A stretch of 64,000 nt of DNA from Athripsodes cinereus (Eukaryota; Arthropoda; Insecta; Trichoptera; Leptoceridae), in the NCBI GenBank assembly GCA_947579605.1, contig OX388321.1:12923427-12987426 (forward strand), in the 5' to 3' direction. The notes beneath the pieces were generated by a model, which worked only from the letters and a program-made list of their open reading frames with translations, searched no databases and was not told the origin of the DNA. The first letter of the stretch is position 1; every line of letters begins with the position of its first letter. The translations under genes were made by a program, and so were the position numbers. This document shows positions 24,480-38,700 of this stretch, piece after piece.

Positions 24480-24943
24480 AGAACTAAATGATTTGAAGTA
24501 TAATTTTGCACAGTTATATAGGTACTAGTAGTGCATGCATTTTTATCACCATCAATATTCTTCATCTGAAATCGAGCATACATATATAAAAATTAACAAC
24601 AAATCCAGTTAATAGTTCTTGGCTTCCGTCTCCATTCTCCTCTATTAAAGAAAGCTGTCTTCCAGTTTACACTCAGTGCTGCTGTATCCCCATCCATCCA
24701 AGAAGACTTTAGTTATCCCACTTACCTTATCCATCAGGGTTTGAATTCATTACCCTCTTTGCCGGTTCCTTGCTTCCTTCACATTTTCATACTTTAATCG
24801 AATTGGATCATCTTATTTTTATTTCTTTTTTTAATCTTATATATCAGTAACCAAAATCATTTTCTCAGCTACATATTTATGTGAGTTTTTTGTCTCCCAA
24901 AATTTTATTACTTTTTCTATGTTTATGAATTATAGCAGCCTGA
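24480..24943. other. P450 downstream region
   Basis: No gene, RNA or repeat was recognised with confidence. The 3' UTR of the P450 should begin here, but I see no unambiguous polyadenylation signal close to the stop codon. Confidence 0.35.
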
Positions 24944-25030
24944 AGGACTGGCCGGCCATAACCCCCACGTGCGGAATCAAGCCAGTAGACCAGCTACACG
25001 CAATAAACATGTAGGTATGCCATTTTCTCC
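24944..25030 (+). repeat. dispersed repeat family D, copy 1
   Basis: The core GCAGCCTGAAGGACTGGCC then GGCCATAACCCCCACGTG and CGGAATC is nearly identical to 30427-30468 and 63880-63930. Here it is followed by AGACCAGCTACACGCAATAA, which resembles the start of family E. No coding frame was seen, and the class is not known. Confidence 0.55.
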
Positions 25031-27072
25031 GTGCTAACAAAAAATTACGACGACTGAGCTTTTGACGAAAGCGCTCGAGTTTTATAAAAAAAATTAGTGA
25101 AAAATTAATTGTGTTTTTTGATATTGATATTTGTAATCATGAATTTTCACTCTGTTAATGTACAGACATTAGAATTACTAAGTTTATTTTTGATATATCT
25201 GTATACAAATATAATTCAATGTATTGATATTTTACAAAAGTTACAAAATCATTTTTTACATATAAATTATTATCTAATATATTATCTTATATGCTAATTC
25301 TTTACTTTAACTACTCCTGACGTTAATAATTATGATACTCATTATCATAACTAAGACTTTACTATGTACTACAATACTTATATGCTAACATATCTGAGAC
25401 TTTACTAGATAGGTACTTGGTACTATAATACTGACATCTATTATCTCATATTTAATACTAAAAATAAGTACATTGATTAAATATCGACAATTTAACTAAA
25501 AAAAATGAAATAGACTGTGGTTCTAATGATTATGAAATGGTTGAACATCGAAGTTAATAAATTCCTTTGTAATATTATTTTAATAAGAACACGGTAAATT
25601 ATAATACACTTTAAGTACCTAACTAGGAAGAGTAGTTTACCTATTAGGAAAATAAATTAATCTCATTGGAGAGAAGAGAGAAGGGATATAGAAGTCTAGT
25701 CAAGTAAAATATCAATAATAATATTACTCCGGAGATTATGTCCAGTGTATTAGGTACGAGTACATTACTGACAATAAGATCCTACAAAGCCACATAATTC
25801 CTGCTTCCTTCTTTATTCAACAAAAGCCGAGACAAGTCAAGCCAATCTTCTCTATATACACATTGTACTATTTAGGATGGATTATCGTTGTATGGAGAAA
25901 ATAATGTTTTAGATTTTGTACATCAAGTGCAGCATGAAATAGGTGTCAAAAATATGATTTTAAACGCAGATGCAAATGTTATTAGATTAAATTATATTCT
26001 AACCTTGATTTGGTTTGAAATAATTGATATTTGAGAAAAAAAAACGAGAATTGTGGAATATGTACATTGTACATTTATAAAAGATATCTTTAAAACAAAA
26101 TAATGTTAATTACACATTTTAATGATATACCTAGTAGGAAATCTAATTTTACATGAAATACACAATAATAATATTTATCTACATTTCATTAAATAAAGTA
26201 TAATATTCATCCTCTCTAACAAACACGTTTCATTTGTAGAGAGTGAATGCCATTACTGTCACGGCATGTTCCACACATGGAGTAACTATTTTTTAATAAT
26301 TCTTTACGTGGAGACGTTATCTCTAGAGGAGGCCAAGATCGCAAGGAGCTACCGTGCTAAAGACGTTTAATTATAGGGAAAAAAATATGACATCCTTAAA
26401 CAAGAATATAACGTTTATAATTGTGAGATCATTCCATTAATTACAACCCGAACCTTAAGAATGTTGAAAAAAGGGAAAAATGATCCATTCTATTGTTCAA
26501 ATACAGCTATAAAGAAAATAATATAACATGTCATGTATATATAACAGTATACAATGTGGTGACTTACAGTTACTTCTACTGTTATCTATCGAACATGGAC
26601 TTATATTTAGAAACACAATCAATATATCCACATGGATAAAGATGTTGAATTATTTAAGATCACCAGCTTTCTTTCAGAGCAAATACTTAATACCTGAATC
26701 TACTCGTATATACAGGAAGAGAATCGTTACATACAGGGAATATTATAATATATATTGAAGTTTCTACAATCCCATTCAGAATCATTTTATATTTCCTTTA
26801 AAAAATATGTACAACTAATATGCATGTTTAATTATTTTGTTCTGGTGATAGTTGAAGAGAGACTAAAATATTGTTTCTTCTACCTATTTGACTTATATTT
26901 TTTACTTTATGAAATCAAAACACGATACACACCTTTCTTTCTTTATCTAATGGCAATGTACCCAATATGAAATCACTAATTTTATGCTGTCATGATATTA
27001 ATTCACCTATTTTTGATAGTTTTATATTATACAATGTAAACATTGCTTGTCAATTTGAGATATTAAATGTAA

Positions 27073-27236
27073 CGAAATAAATAAAACAAATGTTGTATTC
27101 TACTATTTGTACATTTGACGAGAGAGCCGTCTTTCGTTTTATTAGGACATTACTCGAAATGTCATAATAAGACGAAAGACGTCTCTCTCGTCAAATAAAC
27201 AAATAGTCGAATAAAACATTTGTTTTAATTATTTCG
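27073..27236. mobile_element. MITE family M, copy 1
   Basis: This 164-bp element has long inverted repeats, running nearly to its centre. They contain AAAACAAATG, TACTATTTGT and GACGAGAGAGCCGTC, answered on the right by GACGTCTCTCTCGTC and the complements. The outer sequence is TA then ACGAAAT on the left and ATTTCGC then TA on the right, which would suit a TA target duplication. The GAGAGACGTCTTTC core is shared with 52794-52928. Confidence 0.7.
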
Positions 27237-28358
27237 CTATGGAATTCTACTACCTAAACAAATATATATTAAATGTAGGTATATTTTGCTATTATCTTCT
27301 ATAAATAACTGTTTGATCCTGTGAATATTGTAAAATAACTATTCCATTTTATATTACAGATGACCAATCATTCTGTTGAGTATTGAGATATTGTATTTTT
27401 TGTCTGTATGTTTTTGGTACATATCATACATAAAACAACGGCTCGTAAATCAAAATATTATTTGACTGCAGGACTTATTTATAAATTCGTAATTACAATG
27501 TCAATAAAGTATTATTCAAAATACAAAGTTTATTTGATTTGTTCTTTATGACCATCACGGTCAAAGACTACATACACTGTCACCCACAGAATCCAAACTA
27601 TTTATTTATTAGATTGCTACCCTCAAAGATCAAAGAGGGTTGTTTTTATAATGGCCTTTTGTTATTGACGTAAAAATCATAGTTGACCATCGATGAACAG
27701 GAAATTGTCTCGTCATTTATTTTAAGTTATCTACATAAATTAGATATTATTTTTACTTTGATCAACTAAATTAAAGACGATATAAAATTGAGAATTTTCT
27801 GACAATATTTTAATTTATTTATCCTAATTTTCTTTCACGTGTTAAAAACATAGATATATTATTTTCCTCAGTATAGAATGCTGTTGTGCTGCAAGCTTTT
27901 AAAGAACGAATCTAGAAAAATGTGGAAATATAGGTGATTGTTTAAAGAAAATATCGAAAAAGCTAACCTTTTTAACAATTCATAGTTATACCCGTGATAA
28001 AAAAATATCAATTGGTAAACAAAAATGTGTGCGTGTGTGTGAGTGTGTGTGTTTGTATTCCCATTATGTCCACCCTCCTTTGCAAGAGACTTGTGTCTAT
28101 CAGGAGGATGTTTAGATTTAAGTTTTTTTATAAAATAGTCTAAATTACGAATATATCTGTATTGTTTGTTGTGTTCAATAAAATTATTATTATTTAAAAA
28201 AAAGTTTGCAGACATTCCATGTCGAAACCTGGTCACTCTAACAAAGTATTGGTAACACTGAAATACTGTATTTTATAAAATCATTTTGCTGTAAATGTGT
28301 TATGAAATTAATAAAAATATATTAGTTTTAGACACGTAGGTAGGTTATCCAAAGCATT
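27237..28358. other. intergenic, no gene seen
   Basis: Only simple sequence stands out, including a GT-rich run at about 28028-28050. The minus-strand frame at 27868-28236 is low complexity with a Thr/His repeat derived from that run and is not supported as a gene. Confidence 0.4.
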
Positions 28359-28424
28359 CATTCGCTCAACTATCTAGTTACATTCGCTCAACTATCTAGT
28401 TACATTCGCTCAACTATCTAGTTA
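28359..28424. repeat. 22-bp direct repeat, 3 copies
   Basis: Three exact tandem copies of a 22-bp unit (CATTCGCTCAACTATCTAGT then TA) occur without spacers. About 15 bp further on, CTAGATAGTTG is the inverse of part of the unit, so the array can form a hairpin with it. Confidence 0.8.
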
Positions 28425-29089
28425 CATTAGTAAATAAGAAGCTAGATAGTTGCTGTGTCAGTATATATTTTTTTAACTACATTATTATATATTTTCGAAT
28501 ATATGTGATAGAACACAACCTTCCTACGAGATAATAAAAATTTAGATTCCCTTAAAATCCAATGTCCCTCGTAGTTCCCTTGTATTATAACAATTTTATG
28601 TTGGTAGAAGGTATGTATAATAATTCTATGTTAGGTCCTCAACTAATGTGAATCCTGTGAAGTGGTTCAAATTACTCAGGTAAGTGGTGAAAAAACCTCA
28701 GGAGATTCCAATTTTCTCCCGTGTAATGGAAAAATGTCGACAACTTGACAAAGCAATTTCGTCCCATCTTCTCAGGTATATAAAGGCAGGCGGGCATCTG
28801 AGTATAGCTGAATGTATATTGTACGTAGATAGAGATACAGGAAGGAAAGTTCAGTATTCCACATACATACAATATAATATCTCATATATATCTATACACC
28901 ACACATCCCTCTCTTTTTCGTCTTTGGTTCTTCTGTGGTAATTTCACATCACAAAAGATATTTTATCACATTTTGCTATACCTTATCTACGCAGACAAAC
29001 ATGAAAAAATTTCTAGTTCCGTACGTAAACTTCGTCATGTATAAAGGTTCATACATTCACACCATAACGGCATCACTAAAGGCGTAGCC

Positions 29090-29230
29090 AGCGGACCAAC
29101 AGCACGTAACAAACATACGAGTAGTCCTCACAATAAAAGTTCAGGACACTCGAAAGAATATCTGCCATTTACAGGACTCTCGAAAACATAAAAGTGTGAA
29201 AGACCAATCCTTTACCGGGGATTATTCGGA
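29090..29230 (+). repeat. dispersed repeat family E, copy 3
   Basis: This diverged copy reads GCGGACCAACAGCACG, then TTTACAGGACTCTCGAAAAC, AAAGTGTGAAAGACC and TTTACCGGGGATTATTCGG. It matches the order of motifs at 11935-12270. Confidence 0.4.
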
Positions 29231-30329
29231 ATGTTTAGTAGGTTTTTTTTTCTTTTGTGTAAATTATATAAAAGATAATTAATTTGTACATATATAAGTA
29301 TTTTGAGATTAAGTATTAAGTATTAAGATTTTAATTGATAACTACCAACTCAGGTACTACGATCCTGAAGTGTTTTTCTACAAACTGATGATACGCATGG
29401 TTTTTGAACAGATTCTTCAAAGATCATGTCAAACACCAACAGATGATTCCTAAAAATTAAAACCTCTATCTAAAATAATTTCATGAATATATCCGGCCAT
29501 TCTCCTACTTTTTCAAGTATCAAATAATCATTCCATGCCTACCCTCAAAATTCCTAGTAATATTTCAATTAAGTATATTCAGCTAGAAACACAAGAATGA
29601 ATAATACTGTGTTATGCAATAAACACAATGAATATCTTCATAATACCCATGAATATTAATAAATAAATTGCATTATTTCTAGATTTATACTTTCTCGAGA
29701 GGGGTGTGAGATGATAATAAAAATAATATATCTAACATATTCCCTTGGCTAATATAATTTGCAAATAGGATTTCAGCAAATGAAGCGGAAAATTACATTG
29801 ATCTGTGATATATTTTATCCTCTAGATATATACATATTATGTAGACCTATCCTTATTTATTTAATTTTATAAAGTTATAATTATACCTTAAAAATAACTT
29901 ATACAATACAACTGCATCAATAAACAGGGAAAATATCACGTAATGATTTATACCACAGCATATATTTGTGTATTAAGTGTAGGTACTTGACGTATTTCCC
30001 TTTAATTTTACCGATATAAATGTGCATTATTCTATTCTGTTATAAAGAAAGCCAAGATTTATGACACTTACCCGTTTTTACTCGCTCCTAAAGCGAACTA
30101 GTGAGACAGTTTCAATTTCATACAAATTTGTTCGGGAGTAATATAATTGTACGGTAAATCATAGATATTATTTAATCACAAAAAAGGTTAAGATGATATT
30201 GTGTTGTTTGTCATAAATGTAGGTAATCATTAAAATCAAAAGCATGATTATGAATTTTTTACATTCCCTAAAATCGATGGATTAGATAGAAAATGATTAA
30301 AATACATAAGATTATGTGCGTGCGACATT

Positions 30330-30510
30330 GAAGGAGACCCACCGTCCACCCGGATAGCTCAGAAGTCTGGGGACTTCCATTTATCCGATTAAATTTCTAC
30401 ACTAACAAATTTGTGCCATGATGGGCAGTCTGAAGGACTGGCCGGCCAAAATCCCCACGTGCGGAATCTTTTGACTACACTCCTTCGATGTCCCTCTAGC
30501 CGAGAGAAGC
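30330..30510 (+). repeat. dispersed repeat family D, copy 2
   Basis: This copy contains CATTTATCCGATTAAATTTC, ACTAACAAATTTGTG and GGGCAGTCTGAAGGACTGGC, then CACGTGCGGAATCTTTTGAC. Each block occurs in the same order at 63800-64000. Function and class are unknown. Confidence 0.6.
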
Positions 30511-31059
30511 ATATACATACGTAAAATATATCAACAATAAAAGCATTTCCAGCTCAATACATGAGCATAAAAAAAACAATATAAAATATACACATTCATA
30601 TACATTTATACACATTGGTACAGAGCGCCGAGCTGAGGTGTCCAGAAACATTAATTGGGTATTTAAGACGGCAAACCAAGGGCCGCCGATGACATTTGAA
30701 AGAAGTATATTTTTGTTTACATAATAGAATATGTATTTTTATATTATTATACAGTCACGCCGACTCCTACAAAAAAGTCGCCAGTAAACTGACTGCATGT
30801 ATGTGACGTATAGGTTGTTGTGAAAAAGCTAATTTTCAAATTACCGCTGTTACAGGCTCCTTTCACAGTTTTTCGTCCTTCAATAAAATAAAATAAAACT
30901 TCAGAACATTTTTAAGCGCTATATTGATTAAATACTAAATATTCTGCTTATTAGCACCCGTTTTTGTATGGAAAATCACCACAAAATTCGACAGTTGGAG
31001 CGCAAACGTCGGATGACATCACACTTTATAAGCGTATTAAAGTCAGATTCCTCCTACTC

Positions 31060-31339
31060 TTTTTTGTAAGTTTTCGAGTATCCTGTAAAAGACAGGCACC
31101 CCTAATACTTCATGAATAAGGCATTTAATATACTCAAATTAGTGCTCCCTAGAGGAAGACCTCCAACACGTTGGTCAGACGACATTAGAAGAATCGCTGG
31201 TCAGGACAAAGATGCCTGGGTCACATATAGGGGAGGCTTATGTTCAGCAGTGGACAGAAATAGCTGCATAAGGAAGGAAGTGCCACCCTTCCTGAGTGTC
31301 TCATTATTGAGAGGACGATTTGTACAATTAATCTACTAA
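31060..31339 (+). pseudogene. family E fragment and LINE C-terminal remnant
   Basis: At 31060-31110 an inverted family E piece reads CTCTTTTTTGTAAGTTTTCG. From 31148 the plus frame reads RGRPPTRWSDDIRRIAGQ, the common C-terminal block of insect LINE polyproteins. After a frameshift, GEAYVQQWTEIAA and a stop complete the usual ending of that family. The frameshift and the lack of RT mark it as dead. Confidence 0.7.
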
Positions 31340-32004
31340 CTACGCCTTTTGTGGAAAATAGCGTGATGTTGTAGATAAAGATTTTTAATTATATTAAATA
31401 TAAGTAAATATGAAAAGAAGATGATATCTGATACGCAGTACGACTGTACAAATAATTTTATTATTACAACCAATCGGCAGATCTAGTCCCGTTTATCGTT
31501 AATACGATGTATTGATAAAAGTGGATTATGATTGGTATTATTATATTATTTCCTTATGTTTATATGTATTATGACTGTCTGTCATAATTATTATTTATCG
31601 TTCATTGAGATAAAATCTATGGAAATCTATAAACATTATTAACTTAAACATAGGTAGGTACGTGCCTGACGATCAAAGGTGTTTATTCAATCATATAAAA
31701 AAAACAATAATCACAGTTTCCTTTATGATAAATTTTCAACTCTCTGGATCTCGATAATAAATATCAAGTTAATCTATGTAGATGAGTGCATTTAATTCGA
31801 GGATAGATAAGATGGAGTCTTCTCGCTCTGAGTGTCAATTGTTATTAATGTCGCGACTGACGGTTATTGGTGAAAGTTCTTTTATTTAATACTTCCATTG
31901 GGACTTTATTGGTCAGTTTGTCACGACCGTCTTATCACCACTATTGTATTGCTATCCAATGACATACTTTATAAATATTCGTCACCAACATGAAACTTCT
32001 TTGA

Positions 32005-32060
32005 TTCATGCTAGTCTGATGATGAGAGTGGGAGATCTTGAAAGCCGGATAATTTTCTAT
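32005..32060 (+). repeat. Penelope-like hammerhead-type motif, copy a
   Basis: CTGATGATGAGAGTGGGAG then ATCTTGAAAGCCGG (32016-32049) matches the conserved segment in the palindromes at 45857-46100 and 52141-52253. The flanks have diverged and helix I is not preserved here. Confidence 0.4.
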
Positions 32061-32539
32061 TATTATTATTGAAGTAGGTAATGAACTCATAAGAATTAAA
32101 ATGAAAGATTTATTTATACATCTTAGATGTAGGCTAACCAGAGAACTCACTGCGAAAAATAAGGAAAAGATCTCTTCTAAGTTAAATTGGTAAAATGTGT
32201 GAAATCTAACTATTCGAAAGTGTACCAAAATTGTAAAACTGCACAGCTTTTCATATTTTTCTTTGTAGATATAAATGAGTGCAAGATTAAACGAACCTTT
32301 AAATAACCTAAACCTTACTTAACAGTTTCTAGTGAAGTATATGTTTCTATCACCTTCTCTTGTATAGACTAAGCTTATTTGTATAATGTATATTTTTTAT
32401 TTAATTAGTGAGGTCAAATTTAATTTCAAATCTCTTATAAATATTGTTATTATTTTAATTGTTCCCCTCATACCAGCTCTTAATGCATGTGCTGAATGGG
32501 AAACTAGATATTTGTGGGTTATATTAGGTGAAGGGGACT

Positions 32540-32740
32540 ACGGGGGGGACCTTGCATGAGGCGCTACGAAGAGCGGAGGATCGAAGTCGCTGGAAGCATT
32601 TTGTGCACACCTATACAAATGATGGTCACGATCCTCAGCACTGAGGGACCGACAACAAAGAAAGATTATAAAAATAAACTTGTGTCATTTACTATATAAT
32701 TGTAAAACTATATTATATTGAATAAAATTCTATTCTATTC
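32540..32740 (+). pseudogene. LINE C-terminal fragment with (ATTCT)n tail
   Basis: The plus frame reads ALRRAEDRSRWKHFVHTYTN, then DGHDPQH and a stop, which looks like the last residues of a LINE polyprotein. A short 3' UTR ends in AATAAAATTCTATTCTATTC, an A-rich microsatellite-like tail. No further domains are present. Confidence 0.5.
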
Positions 32741-35306
32741 TAAGTGTTACTTTACTATCTATAGATGAAACTTTATGAGTATAAGGGAACTTGTCTGCAT
32801 TTTACATGACACTTAACAATAGACTGAAAGTTCAATTCTCTTTTAGTATTTCACAGTGGTGATTATTTCATATTTAAAATATGTACTGTGGCGTTATTTG
32901 GTAGAGCATGAGAAAAGAATAAATAAAATCAGTAAGAATCTTCCATACAGAATCTTAATTTACATATTTATCCCAGGGTATGGGTTGAAATTCCTTCATA
33001 AAAAATGCAAAAATTATATTTTAAGAAACATTCTATATGGACTATTCTGGACTTTCATATTATGAATATTTCTAATATAATTTATTAATAATTAAATACA
33101 TGGATTTTACGAGATAAATGAGTTGTGCATTATATACAAAAAAATGTATGAATAGAATAAAACTACCCAACTACATTGGAACATCGCATGAATACATTAT
33201 AATATAATACATAATTAAAATTACAAAACGACCTGATCAAATTCCTTCTGTGGGGACCCTTTCCAGACATCCATCCCATATTTATCTTTAATTGTAGTCT
33301 CTCCTCATCCTCCAAGACACAACTTAAGATTTCTTCAATCAAATAGAATAATTTGCGTTCTCTATAGTTCCTCCAACATAATATAGTTTCTTGCAGTTGA
33401 ATACATAACTAGTCTTTTATATAATTAATATGTTTCCACAATCTATTAAGAATCCATGTCTTGTATTAGAATTAGAATTTTATTCTAAGTGGAAACTAGT
33501 AAATTTTTACGTAGTAACCAGGAATTTCTAAGTAGTAACTAGGAACTCGGACCGCATCTGATTAAAATAAAATTTCAGAATTAAAAGAATATTCCATTAA
33601 TCATTCAATTAGGAATTTGACTAATTAATTAATTTGACAATGTATCACATACCTTATTGGCGGATTACACTAATTCACTGTTACAACTTTATATAAAAAA
33701 TGAATGAACATCTTTAACATCCATTATGAATTAAAAAAAACTTTTTTATATATTACACAAAACTATTTTGATTTTTACTTGTCGAGTTGTCGCATCGTAA
33801 GAGAAATTTCAAACGACGTGCGGTACTTTTTATAACTCCGCTGAAGAATCACATTGTTGCAAAAATCTCACGACTTGTGGGTGAACAAAATTTTATTCTC
33901 CACACTTCCTTTCCGCAATGTTGCAAACATTCAAAATTTATATTCCAAACATTTTAATGTGAATTAATCTGTCACAGTACATTGGATCACAATGCAATAA
34001 TTTTATGAATATTGCGTAGATATAACCATGCGCAATCTCCTAGGCCTTGTATTACTAGGTAAGTACTCGTAGTTATCTCATAATATCTACGAATACTATA
34101 GTACCTACCCATATTAAATGGAATAATGCGCCCACTATACTATTCAATAATATGTAGGTACTGATCATCTGCTCAGCTGTAATAGGATTATGAGAATAAT
34201 AGATCTCGCATTTGCTTGGAATTTCTTCATATTTCATTCCATATCTTTTCCGATATAAAATATATATATTTTATATTATGCTCGTGATTAGGTACCTATA
34301 CGGAATCATAAAAAAATAAACATAACTCCAAATTAAATATTCCAAGAAATTATGAGTTATATATGTTATGTTATTGGATATGGATATGTAGGTATGTATT
34401 TATAATGTCTCTGAAAATATTTTATGTCAAATGTATATAATATCATTTCCCAGTCCAATTTCACTTTTCAAGATTATTTCATTATTTTTTTTTGTATTTT
34501 CTGGATACATTATATCCATCCATCTTTATTTTCACAACGTCTACAAGTAGCGTAGACAGTAGACCAATTGCAAGTTATTAACATATCAGATATATTGAGG
34601 ATAGGTGGAACATATCATCGAATGTTTTCTTATTCGTAATGTTGCTTACTATACAGAATGGAGTGAGATTCCTATTCTTTACCTAGAACATCACGGACTT
34701 TACTTACAAATCCATAGAAAGGATAAAGATAATATCATTGTTGGGTGTGGATAATCTGTTATTGTAGTGAAATGCATCGTTATATTTGTATTTTATTTTA
34801 TATTAAAATAATTAATAAATCATTTTATCACAAAACCTTGTTCATACAATATCTATATTCGAGAAAATCTTAAAATAAATTACGCCTAACTTATTTTGTA
34901 AACAAAATATACTCGTAATAGAACCTCATAGCTTCCATGTTCTCATATAATTAATTTTGATCAAACGATCTTCTAAACATTATGCTTAAAATAAATAATT
35001 CCGAAATAAAATAATTTAGAAAAATTGATACTACAATTAATGAACATCCGATGGCTTAGTACAATTAAAATTTAAATAATTTAGGAATCGATTATTTATC
35101 CTAACCAGATACTATTAAACTTTTATCTGAAATTCGTCTTATTTTTCAATAAGAGAATCAGGTTTAGCTTATGAGAATATGTGATATTGCAAAGAATACA
35201 TTTTAAATATAATTGTCAAAATCAATACAATATTTGGAATGATCTAGGGTTTTTGTGTTCGCATTGTGAAATGTCATTTTTAGCATATTTACTGTTAAAA
35301 CACTCA
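32741..35306. other. intergenic with sparse repeat remains
   Basis: No gene was found. A diverged family E fragment may lie at 34555-34715 (GTAGACCAATTGCAAG, TTGAGGATAGGTGG, TTCCTATTCTTTACC). The frame at 32856-33065 (+) is hydrophobic and without a domain, so it is not supported. Confidence 0.35.
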
Positions 35307-35609
35307 CCCCCTAGACAAACCGCACTTGGCTATCGACTACACTGACAAACTTTTCGACAATCTACCAACAATGTACCGTGTAATTATGCGCTATCGTTGC
35401 GGTTATTGTCGAAAATTTCGTTTGTAGTCGATCGCCACGTGCCGTTTGTCTAGGCCAGAGGCCGTAGACAAACCCGCACTTGTCGATCGACTATAAACGA
35501 ATTTACGACAATCTACCTACATGTACCGTGTAATTATGCGTTATTGTTGCGGTTATTGTCGAAAATTCATTTGTAGTCGATCGACAAGTGCGTGTTTGTT
35601 TAGGGGGGC
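35307..35609. mobile_element. two MITEs of one family in tandem
   Basis: Two units, about 35307-35454 and 35460-35609, each have terminal inverted repeats, from CTAGACAAACCGCAC and GTAGACAAACCCGCAC to the GTGCxxGTTTGTxTAGG ends. They share the interior block ATGTACCGTGTAATTATGCG or a near match. The junction is AGAGGCC. They lie about 175 bp downstream of the FMO-2 stop codon. Confidence 0.7.
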
Positions 35610-35783
35610 TGCTGTTTACTTTTTACTTTTGATTTTATTACTCCATAGTAATAAAAACAATGTTTTAACCTCAAAAATTTGCATGGCATATTTTTTTTTA
35701 CAGAAAACATAAAGTTACAAACATCTGAATACAATTATCTATACCCACAATATTACTTATATTTAATGACAATTTGCAAAACA

Positions 35784-38700
35784 TCAACACTTGATTCCAT
35801 TGCCATTGTGTATACCATTGGGTCCTACATACTTCATGATGAAGGTGTAGTCATCCAGGACTGTATATTTATAGTGTCTGTATGTGTATAGATTTTTCTT
35901 GGTGTGCATGGTACTGCGTCTGATATCACAATATACCTTGGGAACTCTTTTTATTCCAGCCTCCGAACTCAAAGACTCGTAATACTCATCCTAGGAAGAA
36001 AAAAAATAAAGCATTAGAAATTATAAGAAATCTATGTTGTCACAAATGATGCTTTTTTTGTAGAATCAAAGCATAAGTTAATCTGTTGTAAGCATTATAA
36101 AGTAGGAAAATCGAAATAGATCGCATTGCAAGTAAATGTGGTAATAGCCAGGTCACGTAGTTGGATGGAAAACTAATAAAGAAACTACTCGTATATGGGA
36201 TGAAAGAAAAGGAATATATTGATCTCTCTAGAAATGATGAACTGATGATATTATTACCCCTGTCGCTGGTAGAAAAAAAGCAATCATGTAGAAAAACAGA
36301 TGAAGATATGTGGAAGAAATGCAAGTTTTCATAATTTCATATATATACCTCAAACTCTCCCAAATTGTGCGTATCTTGTTTCTTAATCCCCAGTTTCTTC
36401 CTCTTCAGATACTCCTGTGTCAAATACTCCAACATCTCTTCATTAGAAGGCAGTTTGAAGTCACCCTTAATGAGGGATGTGACGTACATAGCTTGCATGT
36501 CCATTAGAGGTACTGCACAGCATAGCTGAGGGATTCCAACGAAGAGCATTGTGGGATGAGTGACATTCACGATATGTTTATATAGGAAAGATAGATGTGT
36601 TCTTTGTGATGTAATTCCAACGTTTTCGTCAAGGAAAGGACAATGATATGCGTAACCTAGAAATAAAAACTATTAGTATTTATCCTTTTATATACATACA
36701 CTATTTATTTCTACTATAGCAATAGGTACTGCATTTTGTCCTAATGCTTAATGTATTTTGGAGCAAGCAGTGAGACACTAGTTCGGTTGTTTTTATTGTT
36801 ATAACACTACATTTTATTGAGAAGTGGAACATTTGAAGTAAAATTTTACACCCGTTTACGTTTTAGCAAGCAATATGTAAGACAATCTTGTTGATGAAGG
36901 AAATGAATTTATTGTCAAAAATATTCTCAAAACATGCAAAAGGTTAGGATGATTTCTTACTTCTTCCAACCAATATTTTCAAAATGCTGTTTCATTGGAA
37001 AAATAAAATAGGTACATCCTTAAAATGGAATTTAAATTAAATTGAGTTAATTAATATTTTAAATTTACCTGTACACCACATGATTTCATCAATCTCTTCG
37101 CTTGTGCCATCAGTAAAGATGACAGAATTCTCTGTAAACTCTTGTATATCTGGTCTTTGCTCAAAGTGGGACGGGTATGGGGATAGGAGTCTAGGACTGT
37201 GATGACTGAGGTAGAGCTTCTTACAGCACTTGGAAATGTCGATGGAAATATCTTGGGCTGATGGTCCAGCACCAACAACAAGCACAGTTTTGCCTATGTA
37301 GTAATCTGGTTTTCTGTATGTATGACTATGTTTTTGACCACCTGAAATATAATAGTATTACACCATTCAATACAGATCAGTTTTTTTATAAATTCATACT
37401 AAAATTTTATTTACAAATGCAACCCAAATAAAACTACTCCCCTTACAGGGTAGGTCGAGAAGACTTCCAACACTTCTTTGTTATACATTATATCTCATCA
37501 ATGCTTTTCATTGTTCAATATATTTATACCATTCCTTTACATCCATAGTTTAATTTAGAACGTGGCTTACGTGATGATCAATAGATTCACGAATTGCCAC
37601 AATGTTGATGTTTTATTAATTTGTTTTATAATAATATATGAAAACGCCTTAAAGATTGATTTAACGAAACACATTTTACATTAATTCAATTTATTAATCA
37701 TGGAAATTTCGAACCTCCGGTTGGATACAAGGATGATTTAGCCAATCAAATTCTTTGCAAAAATCATGGATTATTTATTGATACACGTCGTGATAATATC
37801 GATCAATTAAATTTAATATCTGCAAAACTACAATAAGATCATCACATGATCACGTTTTAACAACTTTTATACAGAATAAATTGTTTTTAATAACATACAT
37901 GTATGTACCGTCAATAAATTTTATTAATTTAGTAGATTTTTGATATACCTACCTACGAGTTTTAAATAGTTATCTATATGTACTTCTTTTAAAGTACTGA
38001 TATAAAAAATGTTGAATCATTTTATTAAATCTATAGTTGTAAAAGGATGTGAAGATGATTAAAGTGTTACTTGAACACAAATTCATGAATGTACCTACTC
38101 ATAATTAATATGTTGTAATCCGAGTTTCAACTTGTAAAGTTATTATCAAACTAGCCATAGGCTTAGAACTATTAATTAGATATTTTATTTATTTTGTTAT
38201 TAAACAAAAAACACTTTACAGTTTTTATTCCACGAACATAGTTCAACGGCGATATTATCTACCTATAGATAAAACCGAAACCATTGGGTTTGAAGATAAA
38301 TTGAAAAAAAACACAGTACTTATGTAGTTATCTTCCAAAATGACTTTTATTAACTTCGCTTACTAGTATTCGGAAACTCTCGACTCCATCATCAGGCGAT
38401 TAGTAAAAAGTAAAATAAAAAACAGAAACAAGAAGTATTTATAGAATTTGAATAAAAGTACGTATGTTGGGAGAAGCCCATGTTGATAAGAAAGTAATTA
38501 CAATTCATTGATAAAGAAACTATTGGAAAGTGGTCCTCGGATTTGTTCTCACATTCATTATCATAAGCATTTTGCTTGTTTATCTTCATTGTTATTTTGT
38601 ATTTATGGTCAATAAATATATATTTATTAATTATCTTGGTATTTTTAAAAGATCCTACCAAAAACCATTGTACTCGTATTTTATATCCTAACTCTATAGT

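Noticed and set aside
27868..28236. 122-codon minus-strand gene
   Set aside because: Its only feature is a Thr/His run translated from a GT microsatellite, and there is no other coding signal.
28359..28424. CRISPR-like array
   Set aside because: The units are directly adjacent with no unique spacers, and the context is animal nuclear DNA.
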